From CAVQTK01 sp963716455 (GTDB lineage: Bacteria > Pseudomonadota > Gammaproteobacteria > Coxiellales > Coxiellaceae), in NCBI GenBank assembly GCA_963716455.1, contig CAVQTK010000013.1, positions 62,001 to 126,000 of the forward strand: DNA of 64,000 nucleotides, in the 5' to 3' direction. Positions 47,402 to 58,700 of the stretch are shown here, piece by piece. The stretch's first letter is position 1. Every line of letters starts with the position of its first letter. The position numbers and the translations under genes are program-made. The notes under the pieces are model-generated. The model did no database searches. It saw only the letters and a program-made list of their open reading frames with translations, and was not told the DNA's origin.

Positions 47402-48741
47402 AGATGCGAACTCACCATTTCAGCCAAAGATTCAGCAACTTGTTGAACTCGACCTGCATCATTACCTTCCACCATTACTCGGACAACAGGTTCCGTTCCT
47501 GAAGCACGCAATAATACTCTACCATCGCCAGCTAAATCTTTCTCTACTTGTATGACCGCTTGACCAATTGCAGAATGAGGACCTAAATCTAAATTTTGGA
47601 GCGAATTATTCAGCGGTATATTAATTAATACCTGGGGTCGCTTGAGAACAACTTTCTTTAAGGTATCTAAGCTTTCTCCCAATCGCTGCATAATGGCTAA
47701 TATTTGCAACGCGGTAATGATTCCATCACCTGTAGTTGTATATTGTAAATTAACAATATGACCTGAAGATTCCCCTCCCAATGACCACTTTTGTGTTTGC
47801 AACTCTTCTAGTACGTAGCGATCTCCTACAGCTGTACGCACAAACTTCATCTTGCGCTGAGTAATAGCTTGCTCCAAACCCAAATTACTCATAATCGTAC
47901 CAACCACCCCCGAATAGTGTATTTCTTTAGGGGGATAGCAAGCAAGAATACCTAAGATCTCATCTCCATCCACTCGCTCGCCCTGATGATCCACCATAAT
48001 AAGACGATCACCATCACCATCTAGTGCAATTCCTGCATCGGCTTTATATTGTTTTACTGCTTGTTGTAACTCGGATACATCCGTTGCGCCATATCCAAGA
48101 TTAATATTTACTCCATCCGGTTTATTTCCTATGACAAACACCTCAGCATCCAATTCACTAAAAACCAAAGGAGCGATATGGTATGCGGCGCCATGTGCAC
48201 AATCAATTACCAAGCGTAGACCATGCAAAGTCAACCTAGAGGGAAAAATACTTTTACAAAAGGTAATATACCGCCCACCCGCATCATTGATTCGAGTTAA
48301 TTTTCCCAGTTCATGAGCCGGCACCATTTGTAAAGAGGATTCTAATTCCGCTTCAATAGCCAATTCATGTGCATCAGAGAGTTTCATTCCATAACGATCA
48401 AAGAACTTAACACCATTATCTTGATAGTTATTATGCGATGCACTAATCACAATCCCTGCGGTCGCACGTAAGGAGTGGGTTAAATGAGCCACCGCAGGCG
48501 TTGGCATGGGTCCCAATAAATGCACATGAATTCCAGCGGCTGATAATCCTGCTTGTAAGGCGGATTCCAATACGTAACCAGAGATCCGCGTATCTTTACC
48601 GATCAGCACTTTGGCCGATTCATAGCGCCCCAACACTTTCCCCACTGCCCACCCTAACCTAAGCATAAATTCTGGATGAATCAAAGCGCTACCTACTTGA
48701 CCACGTATCCCGTCTGTACCAAAATATTTTTTTACTTTCAT
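47392..48741 (-). CDS. glmM: Phosphoglucosamine mutase
   Basis: The product has 449 residues, complete. It turns glucosamine-6-P into glucosamine-1-P for peptidoglycan and LPS. MKVKKYFGTDGIRGQVGSAL, the phosphoserine loop TAGIVISASHNNYQDNGVKF, the metal loop GIALDGDGDRLIMVD and the C-terminal LLRASGTEPVVRVMVEG are canonical. It is directly adjacent to the folP stop (no gap), continuing the rlmE-ftsH-folP-glmM order of gammaproteobacteria. Confidence 0.96.
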   Translation of the reverse strand: MKVKKYFGTDGIRGQVGSALIHPEFMLRLGWAVGKVLGRYESAKVLIGKDTRISGYVLESALQAGLSAAGIHVHLLGPMPTPAVAHLTHSLRATAGIVISASHNNYQDNGVKFFDRYGMKLSDAHELAIEAELESSLQMVPAHELGKLTRINDAGGRYITFCKSIFPSRLTLHGLRLVIDCAHGAAYHIAPLVFSELDAEVFVIGNKPDGVNINLGYGATDVSELQQAVKQYKADAGIALDGDGDRLIMVDHQGERVDGDEILGILACYPPKEIHYSGVVGTIMSNLGLEQAITQRKMKFVRTAVGDRYVLEELQTQKWSLGGESSGHIVNLQYTTTGDGIITALQILAIMQRLGESLDTLKKVVLKRPQVLINIPLNNSLQNLDLGPHSAIGQAVIQVEKDLAGDGRVLLRASGTEPVVRVMVEGNDAGRVQQVAESLAEMVSSHLCN

Positions 48742-49611
48742 TTAATTATAATTCCGGTGGATAGCTCGAGTAACTTTAATGGCATCCATACTCTCTAATA
48801 CATCGTGAACCCTTATAATGGATGCACCTTGCATAGCTGCCAAAACAGTTGCCGCAATACTTCCATAAAGACGGTGCAAAGGAGGCGCTCCTAAAATATC
48901 ACCTAGCATAGATTTGCGTGACCAGCCAATTAACACCGGATATCCTAGGGTAGTTAATTCTGTTAAACGCGAAAGAAGATAACAATTTTCTTCAGTATTT
49001 TTGCCATAATGGCCCTGGCCAAAACCAGGATCAATAATAATCCGTTCTGCGCGAATACCAGCAGTTAAGCTACGCTCTACGGTACTTTTTAAATCACTTT
49101 TAATTTGCGTGAATAAGTCATTAAGACTATTTGATGCAGGGGTACGTGGCTGATTAAAAAAATGCATTAAACAGACAGGCACAGATAATTCGGCTACTGT
49201 CTCTATAGCCCCAGGAATTTGCAAGCAGCGCTGATCATTTATCATATGTGCTCCATGAGACACTGCCTCACGCATTACTTGAGGATAGCTAGTGTCCACC
49301 GAAATAAGCACTTCAAATCGCTTGGCAACTATTTCTATTAATGGAATTACCCGATCCAGCTGCTCTTGTATAGAAAGATCTGAAGTTAAGTTTACACTGG
49401 GATTGGTTGCTTCCCCTCCAATATCAATAATAGCAGCTCCTGCTTGCACCATGTTCTCGATTGTTATCAATATGTCATCTAGATGCGAATAGGGACGGTA
49501 AAATGAATCAGGGGAGGCATTGATGATACCCATGATACTTGGCTTTAATAAAGACACCTTCCTATTATTTGCCAAACACAAATTAAAGGAATTCTCAATA
49601 TCCGCCATCAT
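48742..49611 (-). CDS. folP: Dihydropteroate synthase
   Basis: The product has 289 residues. It joins p-aminobenzoate and the pterin diphosphate in folate synthesis. The DHPS signatures are IMGIINASPDSFYRPYS, AGAAIIDIGGEATNPS (usual G-E-S/A-T), ISVDTSYPQVMREAVSHGAH, IIDPGFGQGHYGKNTEENCY and LIGWSRKSML. The N-terminus is about 20 residues longer than usual; a start at the second Met (48742 side unaffected) would change little. It lies 5 bp after ftsH. Confidence 0.94.
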   Translation of the reverse strand: MMADIENSFNLCLANNRKVSLLKPSIMGIINASPDSFYRPYSHLDDILITIENMVQAGAAIIDIGGEATNPSVNLTSDLSIQEQLDRVIPLIEIVAKRFEVLISVDTSYPQVMREAVSHGAHMINDQRCLQIPGAIETVAELSVPVCLMHFFNQPRTPASNSLNDLFTQIKSDLKSTVERSLTAGIRAERIIIDPGFGQGHYGKNTEENCYLLSRLTELTTLGYPVLIGWSRKSMLGDILGAPPLHRLYGSIAATVLAAMQGASIIRVHDVLESMDAIKVTRAIHRNYN

Positions 49612-49616
49612 CTAAA

Positions 49617-51538
49617 TTACTCTTCAGAAAGAGCTGGAGGTTCCGGTGGTTGAATTACTTTACCTTTTTTAGGTGGTGAAGCATATACAGTAGTGGGTGT
49701 GTCATTTTCCTCATGCCAATCCTGAGGGGGATGAGGAGGATTACCCTCCATTATTTCTTTAATCTGTCCTTCATCAATTGTTTCGTACTTAATAAGCGCT
49801 TCAGCCATTAAATGCAATTTATCTAGATTCGCTTGCAGTAATTCTTTCGCATGCTGGTAATTTTTATCCACAATTTTTCTTACTTCGGCATCGATTACAC
49901 TGTTGGTGGTTTCTGAGACTTCTTTACGCTGAGTTACTGACCGACCCAAAAATACTTCGCCTTGTTCTTCTCCATACGTTAAAGGGCCCAGTTTCTCTGA
50001 CAATCCCCATTTCGTGACCATATTCCGAGCAATTTCTGTAGCTCTTTCAATATCGTTCGAAGCTCCTGTGGTTACATGGTCAAATCCGAAAATCAGCTCC
50101 TCTGCAATACGCCCACCAAATAAACTGGCTATCTGACTCTCCAGCCTTCTCCTGCTGTAGCTATATCGATCTTCTTCTGGTAAATACATAGTGACACCCA
50201 GAGCTCTGCCACGTGGAATAATGCTCACCTTGTATACTGGATCATGATCCATAACTGATAAACCTACTATGGCATGACCCGACTCGTGATACGCGGTTAG
50301 TTTTTTCTCTTGTTCGCTCATTACCATAGAACGCCGCTCTGCTCCCATCATGATTTTATCTTTTGCTTTTTCAAACTCAAGCACGCCGACTGAACGCCTG
50401 TTAACGCGTGCAGCAAACAAGGCAGCCTCATTCACTAAATTGGCTAAATCCGCTCCAGAAAAACCAGGGGTTCCACGAGCTATGACTGAAGCTTTCACAT
50501 CTTTGGCAGTTGGCACCTTACGCATATGTACTTTTAAAATAGCTTCACGACCTTTTATATCAGGTAACGGAACGACCACTTGCCGATCAAATCGCCCTGG
50601 GCGCAGTAAAGCAGGATCTAACACATCAGGGCGATTGGTAGCTGCCATGACAATAATCCCCTCTTTACCTTCAAAGCCATCCATTTCCACCAGTAACTGA
50701 TTTAAAGTTTGTTCACGTTCATCGTGTCCCCCACCTAAACCTGCGCCACGATGTCGTCCCACTGCATCAATTTCATCAATAAAAATAATACACGGGGCAC
50801 GTTTTTTAGCTTGATCGAACATATCTCGTACACGAGAAGCCCCGACCCCCACAAACATTTCTACAAAATCGGAACCTGAGATAGTAAAAAAAGGAACCTT
50901 AGCTTCTCCCGCTACTGCTTTAGCTAGTAAAGTTTTACCTGTGCCAGGAGCTCCCATCAATAAGACCCCACAGGGCATTTTCCCCCCAACTTTTGAAATT
51001 TAGCCGGATCTCGGAGAAACTCTACGAGTTCAGAAACCTCGTCTTTTGCTTCTTCAACACCCGCAACATCCTCAAAAGTCACTTTAACTTGATCTTCCCC
51101 TAATAATCGGGCCTTACTGCGTCCAAAGGATAACGGGCCGCCTTTCCCGCCAGCTGATTGCATTTGGCGCATAAAAAAGACCCAAACTCCAATCAACAAT
51201 AAAAAAGGTCCCCAACTAAGTAAGAAATGCACCAATAGACTTTGTTGTTTGGGAGGCAAACCTTTAACCCCTACCCCCTCCTTCATTAGAGTGCCTAACA
51301 GATAATGGTCTTCCATGGGTAAGTAGGTAGCAAAATGCTGATTGTTCTTAGTCGTACCTTCTATATTGCGATCTTGAATAGTGACATTAGTTACCTCTCC
51401 TTTATTCACCGCAGAAAGAAATTGGGAATAGGCATATTGCTGCACATCAGAGCGTTGCGGACTAAAATTACTAAATACCGTAATCAAAACGATTGCGATG
51501 ACCAGCCATAGAAGTAAATTTTTAAGCATGTTATTCAA
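49617..51538 (-). CDS. ftsH: ATP-dependent zinc protease FtsH, one frameshift
   Basis: A membrane-bound AAA+ protease. N-terminal helix NLLLWLVIAIVLITVFSNFS, periplasmic domain, second helix FLLSWGPFLLLIGVWVFFMR. The frame breaks near 50985: a G6A4 run is one base short, so FQKLGGKCPVGSY* should read FQKLGGKMPCGVLLMGAPGT. Then Walker A GAPGTGKTLLAKAVAG, Walker B CIIFIDEIDAVG, the second region of homology (ATNRPDVLDPALLRPGRFDR) and the zinc motif TAYHESGHAIVGL. The repaired length is about 640. FtsH is essential in related bacteria, and the lesion lies in a homopolymer, so error or slippage-based rescue is likely. Confidence 0.92.
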
Positions 51539-51803
51539 TCTGAGATCCTCTTACACAATTCATAAGCAACTGTTTATTTCTAGATCAATATGTATTGTAA
51601 TGTTTCCTGCCCTTTGAAAGGGAATATTGTAATTATAACTACTTGTGATTTCTTTATCAGTAGTTGATTATCTTAAGGTCACTATGCTTACAAAAGTTCA
51701 ATAATTGATTCAAATTGGACGAAAAACAACCAATGAAGCTATTTTCTCGTTCAATATGAGTAAAAATTGGACATATCCATTCATTATGCATAGCTCTTAT
51801 CCA

Positions 51804-52412
51804 TTATCGCCTAAAACCTTGACATAGTACATAGATTTCTGCTGAGCGTGAACGTGAAGCCAGTGGTTTACGTATTTTAATTTTTTGAAAACTTATTTTT
51901 AACTGGGTAATGAATTGATCCACACCTTTGCCCTGAAATAATTTAATCAATAACGTACCCCTGGGCCTTAAGACTTGTTGCGCAAACTCCCAAGCTAATT
52001 CGGCCAAATACATAACACGCGGTTGATCAATACTTTTTTGTCCCGTAATATTCGGCGCCATGTCAGAAATTACTATATCCACCGGCTTATTGCCTAAATA
52101 ATTCAATAATTCGCTCAAAATAGCACTTTCGGTAAAATCACCTTGAATAAAATGAACCCCTGATGGGGGAGACATCGCCAAACAATCCACCGCCAAAACT
52201 TGGCCACTTGAGCCTACCAACTCGTTAGCGACCATTGACCACCCGCCAGGCGCCGCACCCAAGTCTACTACACGCATACCCTTGGTTAGCAATTGATCTT
52301 TAGTTTGCAGCTCTAAGAGTTTGTAAGCGGCGCGTGAAGGGTAACCGTCGCGCTTAGCTTGTTTCACATAACAATCGGCTAAATGTTCACGCATCCAATA
52401 ATTATTTGACAT
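51804..52412 (-). CDS. rlmE: 23S rRNA 2'-O-methyltransferase (U2552)
   Basis: The product has 202 residues. It methylates U2552 in the ribosomal A loop. DGYPSRAAYKLLELQTKDQL (with the K of the K-D-K-E tetrad), VVDLGAAPGGWSMVANELVG (SAM loop), IQGDFTES, VISDMAPNITGQKSIDQPRV and LIKLFQGKGVDQFI are canonical RrmJ/FtsJ. It stands 265 bp before ftsH. An R2 element lies 47 bp upstream of its start, in the divergent gap to the modular gene cluster. Confidence 0.95.
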   Translation of the reverse strand: MSNNYWMREHLADCYVKQAKRDGYPSRAAYKLLELQTKDQLLTKGMRVVDLGAAPGGWSMVANELVGSSGQVLAVDCLAMSPPSGVHFIQGDFTESAILSELLNYLGNKPVDIVISDMAPNITGQKSIDQPRVMYLAELAWEFAQQVLRPRGTLLIKLFQGKGVDQFITQLKISFQKIKIRKPLASRSRSAEIYVLCQGFRR

Positions 52413-52459
52413 GACTTAAATTATATCATAACGAGCCAAGCTAAGAAATTGTTCAGCTA

Positions 52460-52589
52460 TTGACTGCTTGCAAACCCAGTATTTCGGACTGTCTTGTTAT
52501 AAACAAAGGAAAGGCGTGTTGCTTTCGAGGAGCGGAGTTTACATGCGAGTAAATGGGCCTCAAAAGACGAAGGTTTTGCAAGAAGTCTA
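52460..52589. repeat. MITE-like repeat R2, second complete copy
   Basis: 130 bp, near-identical inside to 43747-43878 (GGAGCGGAGTTTACATGCGA and GTAAATGGGCCTCAAAAGA shared). The right end AAGGTTTTGCAAGAAGTCTA is perfect; the left end is eroded (TTGACTGCTTGCAAACCC). Confidence 0.8.
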
Positions 52590-52634
52590 TTGCAGTCATC
52601 GCCTCTAATTAAGTTTGCCTTAAGCCTATTTCTG

Positions 52635-52640
52635 TATAAT
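52635..52640 (+). promoter_or_regulatory. Likely -10 box of the first modular gene
   Basis: TATAAT, 45 bp before ATG 52685 and just after an R2 element. No good -35 at 17 bp (TTGCCT at 52615-52620 is too near). Confidence 0.4.
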
Positions 52641-52684
52641 AAAAATTCAAACGCAAAAAATTAGAACTAATTAGGGTAAAGATA

Positions 52685-55566
52685 ATGAGTAGGCAAAAAA
52701 GAAAATCCGTACTGTCCATTCTTAAAGAGAATTTAAAAAAGCATAAAGATAACAAACAATCATCGGAGAACTTACCAACTCTCAATACTTATATTCAATT
52801 ACAAAACGACAAATTGTATCGGCTAAGAAATGGAGAGAACTCTAGCCAAGGAATTGATACGCTTAGAGTGGATTTTTCTAGAGACGTAGTTATAAACAGT
52901 AAAACTAAAGATAGCTATCTCATGTGGTTACGATGGCTTAAAGCTTTACCGGAAACAGAAATTAAAAAATTATCTACAGGAAGATAAAGCTATAAAAGCA
53001 CAACTCGAACTCAAATCAGTTGATTTGAACAAAACGAAGAAAAATTGGTGGGTAAAAGCGCAATCCCAGTGATGGCTGAAATATTTGAACTTTTTTTACA
53101 CAGAGAATTAGATTCTCCGGGTGCAGCCAGATTTAGACAAGGTCAAGCAAAAATATACTCAGGGAGTGGGGGGTGCTTGTTTTAGGGGTATTTTGGATGC
53201 ACAACTTAAAATGGCCGCTTTACAAGAGGGTCGTACATACGATCTTAATACCACTAAATCTCTTAGCACCCCTAAATCTTATCGCCACTGCCTAATTAAC
53301 AATGAATACCATGTAATCGGCTTAGCAGGTGAATTTCGCTGCGAAGAAATGGCTATGGAAGGGGACATATCTGAAGATTCAGATGAAGATAGACCCGCAG
53401 AGAGTAAAACCGATACGACAAACCATGTAGACATGCCTAAAAATAACGTAGAACTGAAAAAACGGATGCAACAGGTGAAGTGGTATTCACGAAAGAAGGT
53501 TATGAAATCGTTAGTTCGGAAGGAATATTTCGCCCTCTTCTTGTGAGTTTGTTCACAGCCCCTTCGGAAGATAAATTTATAGAACGGAATTGCTTCCGAA
53601 GCAAAGAAATCTTAAAAAAAGCACCCATGATGTTGTTTTCTCTGAGATAGGTAAAGAAAAAAAATCCCAAGAAGATCGTTTTAAAACAGCCGTTGCCAAT
53701 TTAAAAAATTGTAAAACACCCACTTTCCAGAGGCTCGGCTAATCCTTGAAAATATGCGAACAACATGCGGAAAAAATAAGTAAATTACCCGATGTTATTC
53801 TTGCCGACTTTACCGATGCACTGGAAAAAATAACGGAATTTCTTAACAAAAATCCTCAAAAAATCACCAAAGAAATTGATGACTTGGCCAACAAATATTA
53901 TGGCCTACTTGTAATTAATGAACAAGAAAAACTCAACGAAACCGTGCAAAAAATTTACAATGAAACAAAGGATGAAGGTATCAAAACAAAACTAGGCGAG
54001 CTCCTGTTCATCCATTTAGATCATTTAAGCAAATTACCCAATCCAATGCATTATCATTTAGCGGAAAACATTGAAAAATTGCATATTGCGATTAACCAAC
54101 AAAAAAATAATGAAAAAAATTTAGAAAAATTATTGGATCAAGCAATTATAGCTTTCTCAAAATTAGACCAGCCAACGGTGCAAAACTCGTCTTCCTCAGT
54201 TCAATCATCAGAATCGAAAACGGAAAAAAAGGATACTCCAAACACCATAACTGAAACTAAAATCACTCAAAATAAACGACCACCACCTGATCCTCACCCT
54301 AAAGCAGCAGCTAAATCCAGACAAGAAAGATTGGCTGCTCTGACTTCAAGGGTAACTGCCGCTAATCCCCAGCAACTACGACAAATTTCAAAAAGCAACA
54401 TCTCGAATGGAGAAATACCACAACAAAATGCTCAGCGTCTAGCTGCTGCCCAATCACCTAGAGTAAATCCTCAAACGAGTACGCATGTTGATGAAGCCGT
54501 TGAATTGGTAGCAAAGAACATTGATTTCTTTACTCCCCCACTTATGAGTAGAGTAAATATGGAATGGGCTAGTAAACATAGAGATCTTATTAGGGGGCCA
54601 TTAGCTCAATTCCAGAAAACTTTGCAAGAATTACAAGAAAAACGTAGTTTATATAACTATATTGATGCTCTGTGGGGATCCCAAAATCTCTTAAGAGAAA
54701 AACTAGAAAAATATAGGGAAATGGATGAAAAAGAAGTTGCAAAAGAATTAAAACCAGAAATGTTCCAAGCGTTTTTAAAATATAAGAAGGAAAGCTGTCT
54801 GCGTAATAACGATCCTAGCAAATTAAAAGCGCTTTTAAGTGAAAATCCCCAAATGCTGGACGCAATCTTAGCCTTTAAAAGATATTTTGGTAGTGGATAA
54901 GTCTGCAAAAAATGAGTCAAAGGAATCTAAAACAGAAGATAAAGAACAAGTAAAATCAGTGTCAACTTCTTCTGGAACAGTAACTCAAGCTACAAGAATT
55001 ATATTCAATCAAAAATCATAACACAAATTCTGGTTGAGCTTAATGAAAGAAGTGATAGTTACAACAATTGTACCCTACTTGGAAGATTTGAAAAAACTAA
55101 AGAGAAACATACAATAATACGAGAACTTATCGAATTTGCTGAAGAAATTTCAAATAATTTAACAGCTAACGTAAAATCAATAACAACTCTTAACCAGACA
55201 TACGAGACATAAAAGCTTTCGAAAACTATTTAAAGACCTTTTTTGCATTGACCGATTCAGATAGATCAGGCCGCTTGACTTCATTTTGGGATTCCTCAAA
55301 CCGGACAAACAAGAAAAGAAAAAAAGTTTTTTGAAAATATAACCAATCTTGTGGAGCAATTAAGAAGTAATTTAGGAATACCAAACAGTGATCCAAAAAG
55401 TGATCTAAGAAACTTTATACGCATAAGTACTGCCGCAAAAGAAAAGCATCCTGATAGTCAAAATCCAAACCGAGTATTTAAGCAACCCAGGTCTAATCCA
55501 AAAAACGCAAATAAACCGCACCCCCAAAAAGGTAATACTTCGGATTTAGGTAAAATGAAAAGATAA
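52685..55566 (+). pseudogene. Modular paralogue 1 (modules A-B-C-D), multiply broken
   Basis: At least six frame changes or stops split one gene of about 960 codons. Module A: YRLRNGENSSQGIDTLRVDF, NSKTKDSYLMWLRWLKALPE, then FELFLHRELD and KVKQKYTQGVGGACFRGILD, SYRHCLINNEYHVIGLAGEF. Module B: LPDVILADFTDALEKITEFL and KYYGLLVINEQEKLNETVQK (from about 53680). Module C: VDEAVELVAKNIDFFTPPLM, YIDALWGSQNLLREKLEKYR, CLRNNDPSKLKALLSENPQM (54484-54890). Module D: FFENITNLVEQLRSNLGIPN at 55330-55395. Each has a match in the next two genes. The stretch 53746-54900 is the longest intact piece (384 codons). No enzyme motif is recognised in any module. Confidence 0.65.
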
Positions 55567-55728
55567 AGACTCTGCTGTTTGATCACTTTCAAACTCTACT
55601 AAATATTCAGCGGAATGATATGCACACAGTGTACAGGATACAATTTTTAGATTTAAGATTTTTTTAACATTACCACTGTATATTAAAATTATTATAAGAA
55701 AATTTAATGACATAAGAATAAAAAACAT

Positions 55729-58700
55729 ATGAAAACTGAAGCAAAAAAAGATTTATCAAAACGGTTTCGACAAGCAGTTAACTCTTTACAAGAATGTACA
55801 GCGCCAAAAAAAATCGAGGCGGCCCAGTACTTGCTTAAGAATATGCAAAAATATGCTGAAGAGATAAGTCAATTACCCGGTGTTAATCTTGAAGATTTTA
55901 CTGCTGCATTGGAAAAAGTAATTAATTTATATAACAGTCCAACAGACAAAGTCACTCAAAAGCAAGTTGAAGAAGTATGTGACTTAGCCACCAAGTATTA
56001 TAATTTTCTTATTATTAAAGAAATGAAACGATTTGAAATAATATTTACTGGTTTTTACAATAAAGAAAAAGATCCCGCTCTCAAGGCAAAAATGGAGAAA
56101 TTCTATTTTCGTTTGCATGCCTTAAGTAACCTATCCTCAGCAATAACTTTCTCTTTGGTTGAATGGATTACGGATTATTGCACTAGGATAATACCTACTT
56201 TCAATAATCATCAATATGTAGAACAATTTCTGGATCGTGAAATTCAAAGATTATCAGATAAGAGGAAGGCTATTTCTACTAGTCGGTCCCGACAGACTCA
56301 TGAAATTAAAGAACTTCATTCAAATACAAATTCTGAAGAAAAATATTCACTTCTGGTAGAGGAGGATAATTCAGATCCAACACAAGAAATGAGTTTTGTT
56401 CAAGCGGCTTCTTACGTCAGAGATCACATTGATTTCTTTATCGAGCAAATTATTGAGGAGAAAAATTTTACTCAATGGCTGACAAAGCAAGAAACAAAAT
56501 CTCATGAACCTTTTGACCAACTGAACGGATTACTAAGAACAAATAAAGAACTAAAAAAACAATATAAACAAGCTCTATATTATTGCTCTATCGCTAGAAA
56601 TACCCTGCTACTACAAGATTTATTTATAAAAAACCCGAAGCTGTTAGAAGCGATTAATGCACAGAAAAATTCTTCATTTGTGGATTTATGGTATCAAACT
56701 AAAAGCAATTTAGAAGAATCTAAGAAAGATAAAAATCAATCAGGAGAAGCAATTGTGAAAAAAAACGAAAATTTAACTACCATCCAAGATAATTTGAAAA
56801 AACACAAAAAAGAAAATACAACAAAATTAAAAGAAGAGAAGCATCAGCAAACTCAAAATGGCAGATCTAAGGCTTCTTCTTCAGAATCTTACGTAGGAGC
56901 AAGCTATTTAAAAATTGAAGCAGATGGCGAAGTCTACCAATTAGCAGGTGACGGCAAAGATGCTAAAAATGGCCTATCTATAACGGAAAGAGATTATAGT
57001 GGTGGCTTGGTCATAAATAATAAAACTAATAAAATGTATGTAATGTGGCTAAAATGGTTAAGAAATCTAGATGAAACACAAGCTGAACTCCTTTCGCCTA
57101 TAGATGAAAAGGTTAGAACTAAACTTAAAGATATTGATTTACAGCCTAGCGAATATACTGCTCCGAATTTAATTAATACCAAAAATCTTGAGCTATCCAA
57201 CATTTTTCAAATTTTTTTAAAAAGAGAGCTTAATATATCCGATGAGAATTTCGATGAGACTTCTTCAAATATAAATAAAAAATATACTCAGGGTGTTGGT
57301 TCCAGTGATGGTTTGCTTAATGGATTTTTTTCTCAGTTTCTGTCTGTTTACTCCCATAATCTTAAAATTACAAACGATGAAAAAATTTCTGATTCACAAG
57401 ATCATAAAGAGAGATTTTCTAAAGCCTGGCGTCATTATTCAATCCATGGCATATATAAGGTGCGTGGATTAAAGGGTAATTTGGTTTTGCAAAAAAATGG
57501 TACTACATTACAATCTATAGAGATAGATGCTTCGGGCTATTGCACTTTTACAAACAATGGTTACAAGGTACAAAGCCTTGGCGGCTCCATTCACCCATTA
57601 TTGATGCCCATCTTTCAATCAACCACAGACCAAGAGATTCGGAAAAACCTCTTTTTGAGAGTACTTAAAGCTATTCCTCAAAGAAAAATTAGAAGGGTTT
57701 CTCAAGACATTAGAAATAAATTCTACTCAGCAACTCTTTACGCTGATTCAAGGTACCTTAATTCAAATGATAACGATCCTAAAGATTTTGAAAAGCAAAA
57801 AGAAATTTTCCAAGAAGAATTCATTAAAGCCTTTTGGAAAATAGTCTCCACTGAAATAAACGAAGAAAAAAATCTTCAACAAAAACGCTTTAAACAAGCG
57901 CTTAAAAACTTTAAAAGATGTCCAACACCCATTAGCAAAATTGTTAAAAAACCAGGAAAATACATCAAAGGTATTGGATCTACGGAAGGAAGAGGGCCTG
58001 AGGATCAAAAAAATAACATATCCACATTATCCACAATTCTTATTCATATGAAGAGACATGCAGAAGAAATCGGTCAATTACCTGATGTTATTCTTGCTGA
58101 TTTCACCGACGCTTTGGCAAAAATTACTGCAATTCTTCAAAAAAATACTCAAGATATTACTCAAGAAGAAGTTAAAGAAATCCAGGACTTAGCCGCAGAA
58201 TACTACGGATTACTGGTAATCAATGAACAAGAAAAATTAAATGAAACAGTTTTAAAAATTTATAACGAAGAGAAGAATGATGGCATTAAAGCAAAATTAG
58301 GTGAAATCTTATTTGTACATTTAGATCGTCTAAGTAAGTTACCTAATCCAATGGTTTACCGTCTAGTAGAAAAAATACGCGAGGTGCATACTGAAATAAG
58401 CGATGCTGCAAAAAATAACAATTTAAATGAAACTTTGGATTTTGTGATTAATGACCTGTCAGTTATAGCTCAACCCGTAATGCGATCGGTTAAAGCCTAT
58501 AAAACTCCAAGTAAACCACAAACACCTACATTGGATACCAAGCATACACCCATTACTATGATTAATGGAGGGGACCTAGGTAACGGAGTTGAACTTGGCT
58601 TAGAAGCTGGATCTCGCCCGGCAAGCTCAACATCTAACCACCCAAATTCATCCAACTCCATGCAGCGACGGCCAAGTATGCAAATTAGTCCGGTGCAAAA

